Shown here piece after piece: positions 22,757 to 33,390 of a stretch of 64,000 bases of DNA. A program made the translations under genes and the position numbers. The number at the start of each line of letters is the position of its first letter. Within the stretch, counting starts at the first letter, position 1. The notes below the pieces were generated by a model. The model was not told the DNA's origin. It ran no database searches and saw only the letters and a list, made by a program, of their open reading frames with translations. The stretch comes from Nissolia schottii (taxonomy: Eukaryota; Streptophyta; Magnoliopsida; Fabales; Fabaceae): NCBI GenBank assembly GCA_003254905.1, contig QANU01013744.1, positions 970,796 to 1,034,795 on the forward strand. Reading direction: 5' to 3'.

Positions 22757-23838
22757 GGGTTAATTAAGTTTTTAGTCCCTGTAATTTGGGAAAGTTTGGT
22801 TTTAGTTCCTCAGTGTCAGTTTTAGTCCCTGTAAAATACCAAAATTTGATTTTGGTCCCTGTTGACGGTGGAAGAGTAACGGTGCTGACGTGTCACTTGA
22901 CGTCGCTGACGGGACGTCACATGTAAACACTCCACGTGGCGGAGCCCATTTTTTGGGTTCAACCCAAACCCAGAACCCGACCCGACCCGTTTAAAAAAAA
23001 AATTTTAAACCCAAAATCCCCAAATCAATCCTCCCAAAATCCCCAAATCTGCAGCAGATCGCGACCACATTAACAGGAGGGGAAGAAGCCTGGAAGTGCC
23101 TACTTGCCTACTCTTTGCCTTTGGATTCATTATCCAAGGAGATTGCACCCTTCAAGCTAAGAGATTGATCCTAAGATCGCTACCCCTCACGTTGATTGGC
23201 TTAACGTGCCAAAGCATGCGCTATAGAAGTCTTTGGCATTGGATTTTTTGTCCCTCCCCTACTAAGCTTCAACTTGGTAAGCCAACTTATTTATGGCTAT
23301 GGCCGACGATTGAGCAAGAGAACCCGGATCAGAAAGAGCGGATTCTTCGACAGCAGGAGCAAGAGATCCATCAACAGCGGGATATGAAATAGCTATTGGC
23401 AGCCCTTATTGCTAAGAAATCAGTCTAACTACTACCCCTTTCTTTACCTTTAAGCCAGAGGTGGCTTCTTCCCAATTCACCAAGTTGCCACTTGTCCTTG
23501 TGGCGCGGAAGGCTTTTGCTCTCAAGCAGACAGACCAACAAGAACGATTGCTGATTCCCTTACTTATCCTAATCCCAGGATCTGGCTGTTATGTCTAAAG
23601 CATCCGAAATTGATCCTACTTAATATAATAGGTTAATAGGGGAAGCCCCTATCTTCAATATACTAGACTAGTTAGATTCCCGTATAACCTGGTGTTGTGT
23701 TCGGCGAACTTTCGTCAAAATCTCGAAATGCGATTGTTTTTATCTCCGTTCGTTCCTGCTTCCTTGAAATCTTNACTGACACTGAGGGACTAAAACCAAA
23801 CTTTCTCAAATTACAGGGACTAAAAACTTAATTAACCT
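22757..23838. mobile_element. Mutator-like element with GC-rich foreign cargo and an N
   Basis: The left end, GGGTTAATTAAGTTTTTAG, and the reverse complement of the right end, AGGTTAATTAAGTTTTTAG, continue to match for about 63 bp (TCCCTGTAATTTG, AAAGTTTGGTTTTAG, CCTCAGTGTCAG). Both sides are flanked by TTAAAAAAA (22748-22756 and 23839-23847), a 9-bp target duplication, though of low complexity. The left arm continues past the matched part into a GACGTGTCACTTGACGTCGC segment that is missing on the right, where an N sits at 23774 directly before the right arm. The cargo (about 23050-23770) is GC-richer and unlike the surroundings, with a 98-codon frame of no known family. No transposase is present. 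Confidence 0.78.
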
Positions 23839-24555
23839 TTAAAAAAATATATTTGTAATACAGACAGAATTTTGTTGTCGGTAAATTTTGTCTATATTTA
23901 ACATTTTTTTTTTAATAATGCCATACCACTCTAGTAATAGTAGGATAGAAAATAAGCGTCATTAACAAATAAGGATATTTATGTTGAGATGTACTATTGT
24001 AAAGGATTTTAGTCATTTTGCTACTCTATTCATTTAAAACTAGATAATTATATGAAAACGAATGTAATATTTTTTTTTTATGACATTTGTCGGCAAACTT
24101 TTATTTATATATATATATGTATGTATATATATAGATATTATCGTTGCTTTCCTCTCACATAAGATATTCTTGCACTATTTAAGTGTAGACTTAATTCCCA
24201 CTAGGATATTTTGTGCTGTATTGCTGACACAAGTGTTTTTATAAATTTTTATACCACATGTTAATCTTGTAATTGTTATGTTATTTTTTACATATTTAGG
24301 TACCGTATGAGTGTGGGATGAGAGAAATGAAGGGAAAAATTTTAAATCAAAGTTTTAAAATATTTTTTTGAGTGGAGATGCACTCTTCTTAACAGTTATT
24401 AAACTTTGCTCTAAGCTTAATCCAATCACTTTATCGCTGATTCAATCAATAAGTTACTTGGTGAAATGTGATTGCACAATATTCAATTGGATGATGATGT
24501 GTAAATAAAGTACTTAATAAACACGTGGTAGCAAGCAGGGCAAATTGTGAAAGCG

Positions 24556-24561
24556 TTGACC
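24556..24561 (+). promoter_or_regulatory. W-box, PHT1 copy A promoter
   Basis: TTGACC inside the phrase AAATTGTGAAAGCGTTGACC, which is conserved in the promoter of copy B at 31782-31787. WRKY factors that bind W-boxes are known regulators of PHT1 genes. Confidence 0.45.
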
Positions 24562-24599
24562 TCAAAATTAATAATGTGATCTAAGAAGTGTAAGAGATG

Positions 24600-24607
24600 G
24601 CATATAC
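24600..24607 (+). promoter_or_regulatory. P1BS site, PHT1 copy A promoter
   Basis: GCATATAC fits GNATATNC, the binding site of PHR1-type MYB regulators of phosphate starvation. It lies 71 bp before the TATA box and is conserved at the corresponding place in copy B (31825-31832). Confidence 0.65.
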
Positions 24608-24678
24608 CAGAGATACTTTCGTTGAACCATTCCCTTGGATGGGTTTGGTGACTCTTTTTTTCTTTTGTTTTTTTTGTT

Positions 24679-24684
24679 TATATA
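24679..24684 (+). promoter_or_regulatory. TATA box, PHT1 copy A
   Basis: TATATA in TTTATATAGTTACTTCTCCC. The equivalent box in copy B is at 31899. A transcript would start near 24712, giving a non-coding first exon that ends at 24749. Confidence 0.6.
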
Positions 24685-25112
24685 GTTACTTCTCCCTATG
24701 CCTCTTCATCACCAACATAGGCTTCCGCTCCTCCTACTCCTTCAAGAAGGTAAGCTTTCTTTCTTTAGTTTTTCTGAGGGTCTTTTTCTTTTTAATGGAA
24801 AGTCCAGTTGTTGTAGTACTTTTTTGGTGATATATACATGAAACATTAAAAGAGAGAGTTCCTGTCTTATTGGAAGAACTTCCTTCGTGGGAGGCCCACT
24901 TTTTAAGCACTAACAGCATTTTTTAAGTTTACTAGTGTGTAACAATATATATAAATTTAATGTATTGATTATATTATTTACAACATTTTAATAATTTTAA
25001 AAAAATATTATTTTGAAAATTAATATGATTTGTCTATGTATTTCTTGAATTTTAATTAGAGTGTATATTTTCATTTTATAAGAGATATAATATATTTTGT
25101 GCATAAATTTAA

Positions 25113-25390
25113 AGAGTAAAAGTCTATTTTGGTCATTAAAAAGTATAGCAGCTACCACATTGATCATTTAAAAAATTGTCCAATATTAATTCGTCATAAT
25201 TAAAAATGTCTCCACATTAGTGTTTTGAAATAACTAAAATGGTGATTGTTATATTTTTGAAGAATTAACAAAATGACTAATATGTGACATTTTCAATCAT
25301 TAAGAGACTAATTTCATAAAAAAATAAATAAATTAAAAGACTTATATTATGACTGCTATATCTTTGAGAGACCAAATCTAACCCCCTACA
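25113..25390. repeat. MITE-like inverted repeat in the PHT1 A intron
   Basis: The left end reads GTAAAAGTCTATTTTGGTC and continues to GTATAGCAGCTACCA. The reverse complement of the right end reads GGTTAGATTTGGTCTC and continues to GATATAGCAGTCATAA. The ends match at TTGGTC and TATAGCAG. No target duplication was identified. Confidence 0.5.
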
Positions 25391-25875
25391 AAAATGGTAT
25401 AACTTTGTCCCGGCATATATTATCAATGAAATATATGGTTTGTGAGATTAATTGATATGATGACATATTTTACATAAAGCAAAGTTGATGTCATAATGGC
25501 AAACAATCAATATATATTTATAAAAATATTTTTATACACAAAATGACTAGATGTCTTGATATTGATGTTGGAGTCGTCCCTCGCATGAACACTTTTTAAC
25601 CAACATTGTTACATGTTAAAATTTTTGCTTCAATAATTTATTTTCTAATCCTAGTAATCAATAACATGTTACTATTACACAATCTAGCAGAGTGATCAAT
25701 GTTTCTAAGTAACATGATTGGAGTGTCAATCTTCGAATCGAATTCATGGTTTGGTACATCAAAACATCTAATGATATTTAAAAATTTTTGTGTGTCAATA
25801 CTGTTATAAAACTCATTATTAGAATTAGACATGCAAAGTAAATCAAAATTGAAGTATGTTTTATCTATCTATCCA

Positions 25876-25887
<12 letters not shown>

Positions 25888-25910
<23 letters not shown>

Positions 25911-25911
25911 T
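25888..25911. repeat. (CT)n(AT)n microsatellite
   Basis: A short CT run passing into an AT run. It is embedded in the PHT1 A 5' UTR intron. Confidence 0.75.
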
Positions 25912-26307
25912 ATTACACTCAGTTGCCAAATTCTTCACATGTATATGACTATTTCATGCGCATATTATGAGAATTTGGTCATTTTAAACTCACTTACTAA
26001 TCTATGGGCATTTTAAAACATTTTTGGCAGTTCATTTTCCTAAATAGGTATTTGAATGAAAATATTATTAAAAAAATCAATTTAGGTAATGGAATTGCCT
26101 AAATTGGTATTAATTAAAATTTAAAAAAAATCAAATTATGCCATGCAAGTGCCTAAATTGGTATAAACAAAACATTAAAGATTCACATAATATTATTGAT
26201 GAAAGTGAAGATTTCAGTACACCTTTAGTACTTAGTCATGTAAACCCCCCCGTACATGCATGTAATTTAGTCATGTATTCATCATATACATGTGTTTTTC
26301 CTAGTTT

Positions 26308-27470
26308 GTCACATGGCAACAGCTTCCTTGATTTCTATTCATATTAGAATATCATTACATTTTGATTATTTATAAATTATTTTATATAATTTTTTTTTAC
26401 TTTTCATTATTTTATCATTCATATGTTTTTGACTTTTTCATCTCTTTGATTAACTTGTGAGTACTCTTCATCTTGTAGAATATTTTAAAATTTTAAAATT
26501 TGTAATTTTTCTAAAATTATCTTGAAAATTTAGGAGATTAGTTATACTAATAATTAATCAAAAAAAGATACTTATTATTTTATTTAACTATGTGACCAAA
26601 GGAGAGTTTTGCCCAATTTATTGAAATTTTATTATTAGTGATGTAATAAATAAATTATACTATTAATATACAAAGAATATAAATAATTATGTGTTAAAAT
26701 TTATAACATCATAACAATGTTATTATATTAAAGCTCTTCCACTCACGACTCTTCACCGTGTACAATATTTTAAAATTTTAAAATTTAGTTTTTCTAAGAT
26801 CATCTCGAATAATTAGGAGATTTTTTTTTATTTGGGTCATTAAGAGATTAATTATACTAATAATCAATAAAAAATATATACTTATTATTTTATTTAACTA
26901 TAGGACAAAAATAGGGTTTTCCCATTTTATTTAAATTTGTTATTAATCATGTACTAACTAAATTATACATAATAATATACAAAAGAATATAAATAATTAT
27001 CTGTTAAAGGTTATAATATTATAATAATATTCTTATGTTAAAGTTGTTCCACTGAGTTTGCCACATGGCAACAACTCCCTTGATCTCTATTTATACTAGA
27101 ATTTTCTTACATTTTGATTATTTATAAATTATTTCATATAATTTCAATTAATTTTATAATTTTCATTATTTCATCATTCATATGTTTTTTTTTCCTTTTC
27201 ATCTTTGTAATTAACACACAACTCTTTATTTTGTGCAATAAATTTTAATTTTAAATTTTTAATTTTTTAAGAGTATCTTGAGTAATTAGAAGATTAGTTA
27301 TACTAATAATAAATAAAAAAAATGCTTATTATTTTATTTAACTATTAGGCCAAAAGAAGGTTTTAACCCATTTTATTTAAATTTTGTTATTAGCCATGTA
27401 ATAGTTAAATAGTACTAATTAATATAAAAAAGATATAAATAATTATGTGTTGATAAAAAATTAATATATG
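26308..27470. repeat. three imperfect tandem copies of a 300-430-bp unit
   Basis: Copy 1 (about 26308-26735) and copy 3 (about 27055-27470) both begin CACATGGCAACA and contain ACATTTTGATTATTTATAAATT, ATTCATATGTTTT, then TACTAATAAT and CTTATTATTTTATTTAACTA. Copy 2 (about 26740-27045) lacks the first part and starts at TACAATATTTTAAAATTTT. They are very AT-rich and non-coding. The array is absent from the shorter intron of PHT1 copy B. Confidence 0.7.
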
Positions 27471-27472
27471 AA

Positions 27473-27480
27473 GAATATTC
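27473..27480 (+). promoter_or_regulatory. P1BS-type site in the PHT1 A intron
   Basis: GAATATTC fits the palindromic form of GNATATNC. It lies about 340 bp before the ATG and within the predicted 5' UTR intron. In such AT-rich DNA a chance match is quite possible. Confidence 0.35.
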
Positions 27481-27816
27481 TATATACTATTCTTTTTGGA
27501 GAATTTTTTTTTGTTGATGTATTAACACGTGTGTAATCCATAAAATAAAATTATCCAAGTTTTTAATTTTATTATAAATTATATATAATATACTCTCCGC
27601 GGTGTTTTTAATACGCAACTTTCACTTTTTTGATACTCTCTCTCCATTAGATGGGAGTTTCATACAATGGCCGCCCTTTACGGAACTCCAACATGGAACT
27701 CGTGCGTACATGTCTGGTTGTTATGCATCAAAATTAAACTTGCATAATATTTCCTTGTGCAGTAAAATTTATAATCACTGCTTGGGGCACCTTACGTAGC
27801 AGAGAGTACTTAAGAG

Positions 27817-29448
27817 ATGGCAGGACAACTAGGAGTGCTTAATGCACTTGATGTTGCAAAGATACAATGGTATCATTTCACAGCAATTGTGATAGCTGGA
27901 ATGGGTTTCTTCACTGACGCCTACGACCTTTTCTGCATCTCCCTTGTCACCAAGCTGCTGGGAAGAATATACTACACAGATCCATTGGAGCCGAAGCCAG
28001 GCGTTCTTCCACCTAATGTGCAGGCTGCAGTGACCGGCGTTGCACTCTGTGGCACTCTAGCCGGCCAGCTTTTCTTCGGCTGGCTCGGCGACAAAATGGG
28101 AAGGAAAAGGGTCTATGGCCTCACCCTCATGCTCATGGTGGTGTGTTCCATTGCCTCCGGCCTCTCCTTTGGATCCAGTGCAAAGGGTGTCATGGCCTCC
28201 CTCTGCTTCTTCAGGTTCTGGCTTGGTTTCGGGATTGGTGGTGACTACCCTCTCTCGGCAACCATCATGTCCGAGTATGCAAACAAGAAGACCAGAGGTG
28301 CATTCATCGCTGCGGTTTTCGCCATGCAAGGGTTAGGGATCCTTGGTGGTGGGATTGTAGCCTTGATTGTCTCAACCTCATTTGATCACCACTACAAGGT
28401 CCCTACCTATGAACAAAATGCTGAGGAGTCATTGGTCCTGCCTGCATTTGACTATGTCTGGCGCATAATCCTCATGTTTGGCGCGGTGCCGGCCGCTCTG
28501 ACTTACTACTGGCGAATGAAGATGCCTGAGACGGCTCGCTACACGGCCCTGGTCGCCAGGAACGCGAAGCAAGCCGCCTCAGACATGTCCAAGGTGCTTC
28601 AAGTTGAGCTTGAAGCAGAGGATGACAAGGTGAAGCAGTTGAATGAGTCTGAGAGGCAGAGGTATGGCTTGTTCAGCAAGGAATTCGCCAAGCGCCACGG
28701 CCTTCACTTGCTGGGAACCACAACCACTTGGTTCCTGTTGGACATTGCATTCTACAGCCAGAATCTCTTCCAAAAGGACATCTTCTCTGCCATTGGTTGG
28801 ATCCCTCCTGCTAAGGAAATGAATGCAATCCATGAGGTTTATAAGATTGCCAGAGCGCAGACACTCATAGCACTATGCAGCACTGTGCCAGGATACTGGT
28901 TCACTGTGGCTTTCATCGATTACATTGGCCGGTTCGCCATCCAACTGATGGGGTTCTTCTTCATGACTGTCTTCATGTTTGCCCTCGCCATACCTTATGA
29001 TCACTGGACAAAGAAAGAGAACAGAATTGGGTTTGTTGTGATGTACTCACTCACTTTCTTCTTCTCCAATTTTGGGCCTAATGCAACCACGTTTGTTGTC
29101 CCGGCCGAGATCTTTCCCGCGAGGCTGAGGTCCACATGTCATGGGATCTCAGCCGCTGCAGGAAAGGCCGGGGCAATTGTGGGTGCATTTGGGTTCTTGT
29201 ATGCTGCGCAAAGCAAAGACCCTTCAAAGACTGAACATGGCTACCCAACGGGAATTGGGATCAAGAACTCGCTCTATATGCTTGGTGTCATCAACTTCTG
29301 TGGAATGGTGTTCACCTTTTTGGTGCCAGAATCAAAGGGAAAATCGTTGGAGGAGTTGAGTGGGGAGAATGATGATGAGGGTTCTGAGGCTATTGAGATG
29401 GCAGGGTCTGCTAGGACTGTTCCAGTTGAATCATATCAAAATCTGTGA
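27817..29448 (+). CDS. PHT1: high-affinity H+/inorganic phosphate symporter, PHT1 copy A
   Basis: 543 residues, uninterrupted coding exon. This is a plasma-membrane transporter of the major facilitator superfamily (MFS) that takes up phosphate with protons in roots or mycorrhizal cells. The PHT1 signature [13 protein letters not shown] is at 141-153. MFS loop motif GDKMGRK is at 91-97. The conserved acidic residue thought to take part in substrate/proton binding is D309 in [12 protein letters not shown]. Twelve hydrophobic segments split by a hydrophilic loop at about 240-295, and a C-terminal [11 protein letters not shown] stretch, complete the family pattern. The start ATG is shared with copy B. 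The protein differs from copy B at about 16 positions plus six extra C-terminal residues (ESYQNL). Expected control is by phosphate starvation through the P1BS at 24600. The exact paralogue number within PHT1 cannot be assigned. Confidence 0.96.
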   Translation: MAGQLGVLNALDVAKIQWYHFTAIVIAGMGFFTDAYDLFCISLVTKLLGRIYYTDPLEPKPGVLPPNVQAAVTGVALCGTLAGQLFFGWLGDKMGRKRVYGLTLMLMVVCSIASGLSFGSSAKGVMASLCFFRFWLGFGIGGDYPLSATIMSEYANKKTRGAFIAAVFAMQGLGILGGGIVALIVSTSFDHHYKVPTYEQNAEESLVLPAFDYVWRIILMFGAVPAALTYYWRMKMPETARYTALVARNAKQAASDMSKVLQVELEAEDDKVKQLNESERQRYGLFSKEFAKRHGLHLLGTTTTWFLLDIAFYSQNLFQKDIFSAIGWIPPAKEMNAIHEVYKIARAQTLIALCSTVPGYWFTVAFIDYIGRFAIQLMGFFFMTVFMFALAIPYDHWTKKENRIGFVVMYSLTFFFSNFGPNATTFVVPAEIFPARLRSTCHGISAAAGKAGAIVGAFGFLYAAQSKDPSKTEHGYPTGIGIKNSLYMLGVINFCGMVFTFLVPESKGKSLEELSGENDDEGSEAIEMAGSARTVPVESYQNL

Positions 29449-30974
29449 TGTTTAAACAAAGAAGCTTCAAATTTTATGATGTTGTTGTAATGTGTCAATT
29501 TTAGTTCTGGCTTTCTTCTACCAAATGCTTAATAATGATATTGTAGATATTGTCTTTTGTGTGCTAAAAGTTTAAAGAAATTGAAGAGGGTTCATGTGTT
29601 TTGTTCTTGTTTTTCATTTAAAGTTGGTCCCTAAGATCTACATAAACATATTTGTATTTGGAATTGTTAGGATCAATTGAAAGAAAGTATTTTTTTTTTA
29701 CGACTTCCTTTGTTTTATAGTGTTATCTAACTATTAAGAAGTTTTAAAATAAGCTTAATTTTGTCTATTTAAATAATATTTTACTCCTTCCATTGACAAT
29801 TTATGTTTATCAGTTTTTTGTGCTTTTCCATGAGTAGACAATTATATTGAATTAGAAGGAGTATTGTTTTTATAAATATTTATGAACTTATTGTGAAGTT
29901 AGCATTAACTTGACAAAAATATAAGTGGAACAATTTTATAAAATTTGGATCATCTAAAGTAAGGATCTTGTTTTATAGGGTAATTAAAGTGATGAACTTT
30001 TATTTTTGGATATGTTAAGCAACATGGGAGAGCGAGGGTCAAGGCATAGGAAAGACAATAGAGAAAGCTATGTGATAATTGTATTACTGAATATTATTAT
30101 GTGCATATAAATAGGCCAAGAATAGAATCATAAATTGATGATAAAATCAAACTAAATCAAAGCATAATCAAACTTATATCAATTTAAGATATTATTGAAT
30201 TAATAATTAATTTTAACACAATCCCTTAAGTTAAAACTCATCTAAGTTTAAGCTTGTCACAAATAGCAACGAGGATTAATTCCAATTTTCATGTCCTTTT
30301 TAGTGAATTCTACTCACAATTTGGAGTTGGGTGAAACCAACAAAGGCAACAACATGGAGGCAACATTAGGAGCTGGGCGAAACCAACATAAGCAACAATG
30401 GAGGAGGCAACATTGAGAGTTGGGTGGAAATAGCAATTTTAGATTAGACTTAGGAAAAAAGGACCCCAAAATCAAAACCTTGGGAATGGTGCACGAGTAG
30501 TGGCACGTCAACATGTGATACATTAGCATAAATGAACATGTGGCTGCCATGTCAGCATTGTCAAGGACGTGTGGCACCACGTCAACATAAGCTAGCCAAC
30601 GAGCTCAGGAGCTGGTAAAAAATGGGTCAACACGTGGGTTGGGCCACAGATGGATGCAGGTCGGTGAAACAGATCTAGAGCAGGTGCATGGGACCAGCGT
30701 CAAAGCTTCGACCGACGCATAGCAGAATTTGACGATGGCAAAATTTCACCAGCGAAGTTGTTTGGGGATGGCGACCACAGTGGTTGTGGCGGTGTAGCAA
30801 ACATAGCACTGGAGCTAGGGAAAATGTAGAGTGCATATCTGGTGCTTGGAGGCACCCACAGGAATTTGTGGCGGCACGTGGAAGAATGTGGGTAATTGGA
30901 ACATGACAAAATTTAGGTGACACGGTCATCTCTGGCGATTACGGTGTTGTCAGCGGTGTCAAAAATAAAGCTTT
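29449..30974. other. PHT1 A 3' region and gene-free spacer
   Basis: The first ~150 bp are the 3' UTR; they align with the 3' region of copy B (shared TTTTAGTTCTGGCTTTCT). From about 30040 on there is AT-rich sequence with the phrase ACACAATCCCTTAAGTTAAAACTCATCTAAG, reminiscent of degraded LTR-element DNA, then GC-richer DNA (30300-30960) without a recognisable gene. Confidence 0.4.
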
Positions 30975-31628
30975 TTTTTTTTTTGCTTGAGGCTTAAGCA
31001 CTATTCTCTTCCTGTTGAAACTTATTCATCTCCTATCTCTTTTAACTCGGAGGAACATTTGGTCTGTTGGCACTTTCCTTCACCTGGATGGGTGGTAGCA
31101 AATTGTGATGGTTTGGTGCTTAGCTCCGGTAGTGCAAGATGCAGGGGTCTGATTAGAGATGAATCAGAAAGTTTTGTTAAAGGCTTCTCAATCAAATTGG
31201 GTTTGACGTCCATTACCATAGCCGAGTTATGTGGCATTTTGCATGTGCTAAATATTGCCTGGCGCGGAGGCTTTCAACAAGTGCGAGTTGATTGCGATTC
31301 ACAAAATGCTATCAAGCTTATCCAAAATTGCCATAATCGCTTACATCCAGCTGCCTCGATTATAACTCAGATTCGAGAACTTTTATCAAGAAGTTGGGTA
31401 GTGCATCTTCAACATGTCTTCAGGGAGTCCAACTGAGTTGCTGATTGTTTTGCCAATCTGAGTCACAACCTTGATAATTTTGAGATCGCTTACTTTGACG
31501 TGGCCCCGACGGCCACTTGCACTTTACTTTTGAATGATCTGATGCAGATCGCGTAGCCTCGTGGAGGGTAGTTTTTGTTTTCTTTCTCTCTGGGCTTCAG
31601 CCCCTTTGTTCTACAAAAAAAAAAGAAG
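30975..31628 (+). mobile_element. 5'-truncated LINE (L1 type) with RNase H-like end
   Basis: The frame 30987-31436 encodes the C-terminal RNase H-like domain typical of plant LINEs and related proteins: WHFPSPGWVVANCDG, GLIRDESESFVKGF, AELCGILHVLNIAW, VDCDSQNAIKLI and VHLQHVFRESN. A TGA at 31434 interrupts the frame just before VADCFANLSH; the original end would be the TAG at 31554. A 3' tail with TCTCTGGGCTTCAGCCCCTTTG and an A-run follows. The insertion is flanked by AAATAAAGCTTT (30963-30974 and 31629-31640), a perfect 12-bp target duplication, so only the 3' end was inserted, as is common for LINEs. It is not functional. Confidence 0.88.
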
Positions 31629-31781
31629 AAATAAAGCTTTGTAAGGTTGAAAATTGTAAAGGCATGTGAGGGAGATTGTAAAAAGAGACGTTAAGTATTT
31701 ACCATTAAAAAAAATTAAAAAGAAAAAAGAAAAGGTGAAGAAACACATGAAGCAAGCAACTGAGGGCAAATTGTGAAAGCG

Positions 31782-31787
31782 TTGACC
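31782..31787 (+). promoter_or_regulatory. W-box, PHT1 copy B promoter
   Basis: TTGACC in the same conserved phrase as in copy A (24556-24561). Confidence 0.45.
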
Positions 31788-31824
31788 CTAAAATTAATGT
31801 GAACTCTAATAACTCTAGGAATGG

Positions 31825-31832
31825 GCATATAC
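31825..31832 (+). promoter_or_regulatory. P1BS site, PHT1 copy B promoter
   Basis: GCATATAC within GGGCATATACCACAGATA, matching GGCATATACCAGAGATA of copy A. It is 66 bp upstream of the TATA box. Conservation amid diverged flanks supports a real site. Confidence 0.65.
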
Positions 31833-31898
31833 CACAGATACCCTGCCTCGATTCTGGACTAAGGGGCCATTCCCCTTGTTACGGGTTTTGTTTATATC

Positions 31899-31906
31899 TA
31901 TATATA
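31899..31906 (+). promoter_or_regulatory. TATA box, PHT1 copy B
   Basis: TATATATA followed by GTCCCTTCTTCTCTCCC, the same leader type as copy A. A transcript would start near 31935; the non-coding exon 1 would end at 31996. Confidence 0.6.
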
Positions 31907-31996
31907 GTCCCTTCTTCTCTCCCTATACCTCTTCATCCTCAACATAGGCCTTCTCCTCCTCCCTACTCCTTCAACTCAATTTTAGACAACAACAAG

Positions 31997-33338
31997 GTAA
32001 GCTTTCTTTCTTCATTTTTCCGAGGATCTTTTTCCTTTTAATGGAAAAGTCCTATTGTCGTAGTATTGTTTTATTTTTTATTTGGTGATATATACATGAA
32101 ACCTTAAAAGCGAGATAGTGGAAGAGCTTCCTTAGTGGGAGGCCCACTTTTGTAAGCACAAACAACTTTCTGGATTATATAACATAGTAATGATGATAAC
32201 CTTCTTCCCACCACTGAAAATCTAGGAGCTCCATTTTTATGCCCAATTTTCATCATATTCTTTTGGCCCAATTTCCACACACCACAGTTCCTAACTCCTT
32301 TTTTCTTTGTCTCTGGATTTCCCTTCTCTGTCTAGTGAGTCTCACTGCAAAATACTTGTAGTGGTATATTTATCCTAAACCCCAAAAGGTGAACCATATA
32401 CAGAAGCAAACAAAAGCAAGGAACTTTTTTTGTAAAAAAAAACCGTACTGTTGTTGTTAATTCCCGCTGCTTTTCTGCTCTTAATTGTGTTTTCACAGAC
32501 ACTTTTTTCATCATTGAAGTCATAATTTCAGTTTATAGAGACAAATCCTCAGCCTCCGGCTACTTTATTTATTTTGGTTTTATTTAAACAATTTACATAG
32601 GATGATAAACTTTTCCAGTGCCCGTATAGCTATGTTTCTGGTGCCTTTTAAAAATCAATGGTTTTTCCAGTTTTCTCATGGTACGGTCACTCTATGCCAG
32701 CTAATAACATGGCTCAATACAGTACCCTCACCAGAGTCATCCCCCATCTACAATTGGTCCTCTTTCCCCCTCTCTATTATTATTATTATTATTATTATTA
32801 TTACTGTTCCTTTATGGATTGGTAGGGACCCCAAGATAGAAAAATAAATACCACCGAATTATGAACCAGTTTCTAAACCAAGCTTTTCAATTTCGTTGTC
32901 ATGGTATATCCTCAAGTTGACTTATAGCTCATCGGTTCTAAACCAAGTTGTGAAAGTGGTTGAAAGCCTTATGTGAAGCTGTCTGGTCCAGTAGTAGACA
33001 CAAACTATTATTAACAAGACTTTTCAACTTTGTGCAGCTGTGTTGACTATGAATATAGTCTTTTTTATTTTTAATATAGCTTTTAATACCAAAGTAACGG
33101 TAGTATTAGACTATCAGAACATCAATCCATTGCATCAGCATGAGAATGATCTACATCAGCTTCATTTTTTTTTTTTTTCAAACCTTTAGTATTATTGTAA
33201 ATTTCTTACCAAAGCAAATTCTTGTTTGATTTACCAATACTTGATTTTCTTCTTTAGTACATTCTTGCCGACAGGGCAGGTTGTTATAGTTATATGTCAA
33301 AAATCAAAATTAAACTTGAACCACTTCTCCTTGTGCAG
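31997..33338 (+). other. 5' UTR intron of PHT1 copy B (about 1.3 kb)
   Basis: The donor CAAG|GTAAGCTTTC and the acceptor CTTGTGCAG correspond to those of copy A. The intron holds an ATT microsatellite (about 32777-32803) and a P1BS-type GTATATCC at 32904-32911. It is predicted by comparison with copy A and by the 5' UTR intron of copy C. Confidence 0.6.
32904..32911 (+). promoter_or_regulatory. P1BS-type site in the PHT1 B intron
   Basis: GTATATCC fits GNATATNC, about 480 bp before the ATG. Its role is uncertain because it is downstream of the predicted transcript start. Confidence 0.35.
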
Positions 33339-33390
33339 GAAACTTGATAATCACTGATTTGGGGAGCACATCAGGTAGCAGAGTTAAGAG

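Larger units (their letters stand above)
24750..27762 (+). other. 5' UTR intron of PHT1 copy A (about 3.0 kb)
   Basis: The donor AAG|GTAAGCTTTC at 24750 and the acceptor TTGTGCAG at 27762 are both conserved in copy B (31997 and 33338). Between them copy A holds about 1.7 kb more sequence than copy B, explained by a MITE-like repeat (25113-25390) and a three-copy tandem repeat (26308-27470). The intron is predicted by comparison, not by transcript evidence. Confidence 0.6.

Noticed and set aside
30987-31436. Stand-alone RNase H gene
   Set aside because: The target duplication, A-rich tail and internal stop show it to be the end of a dead LINE.
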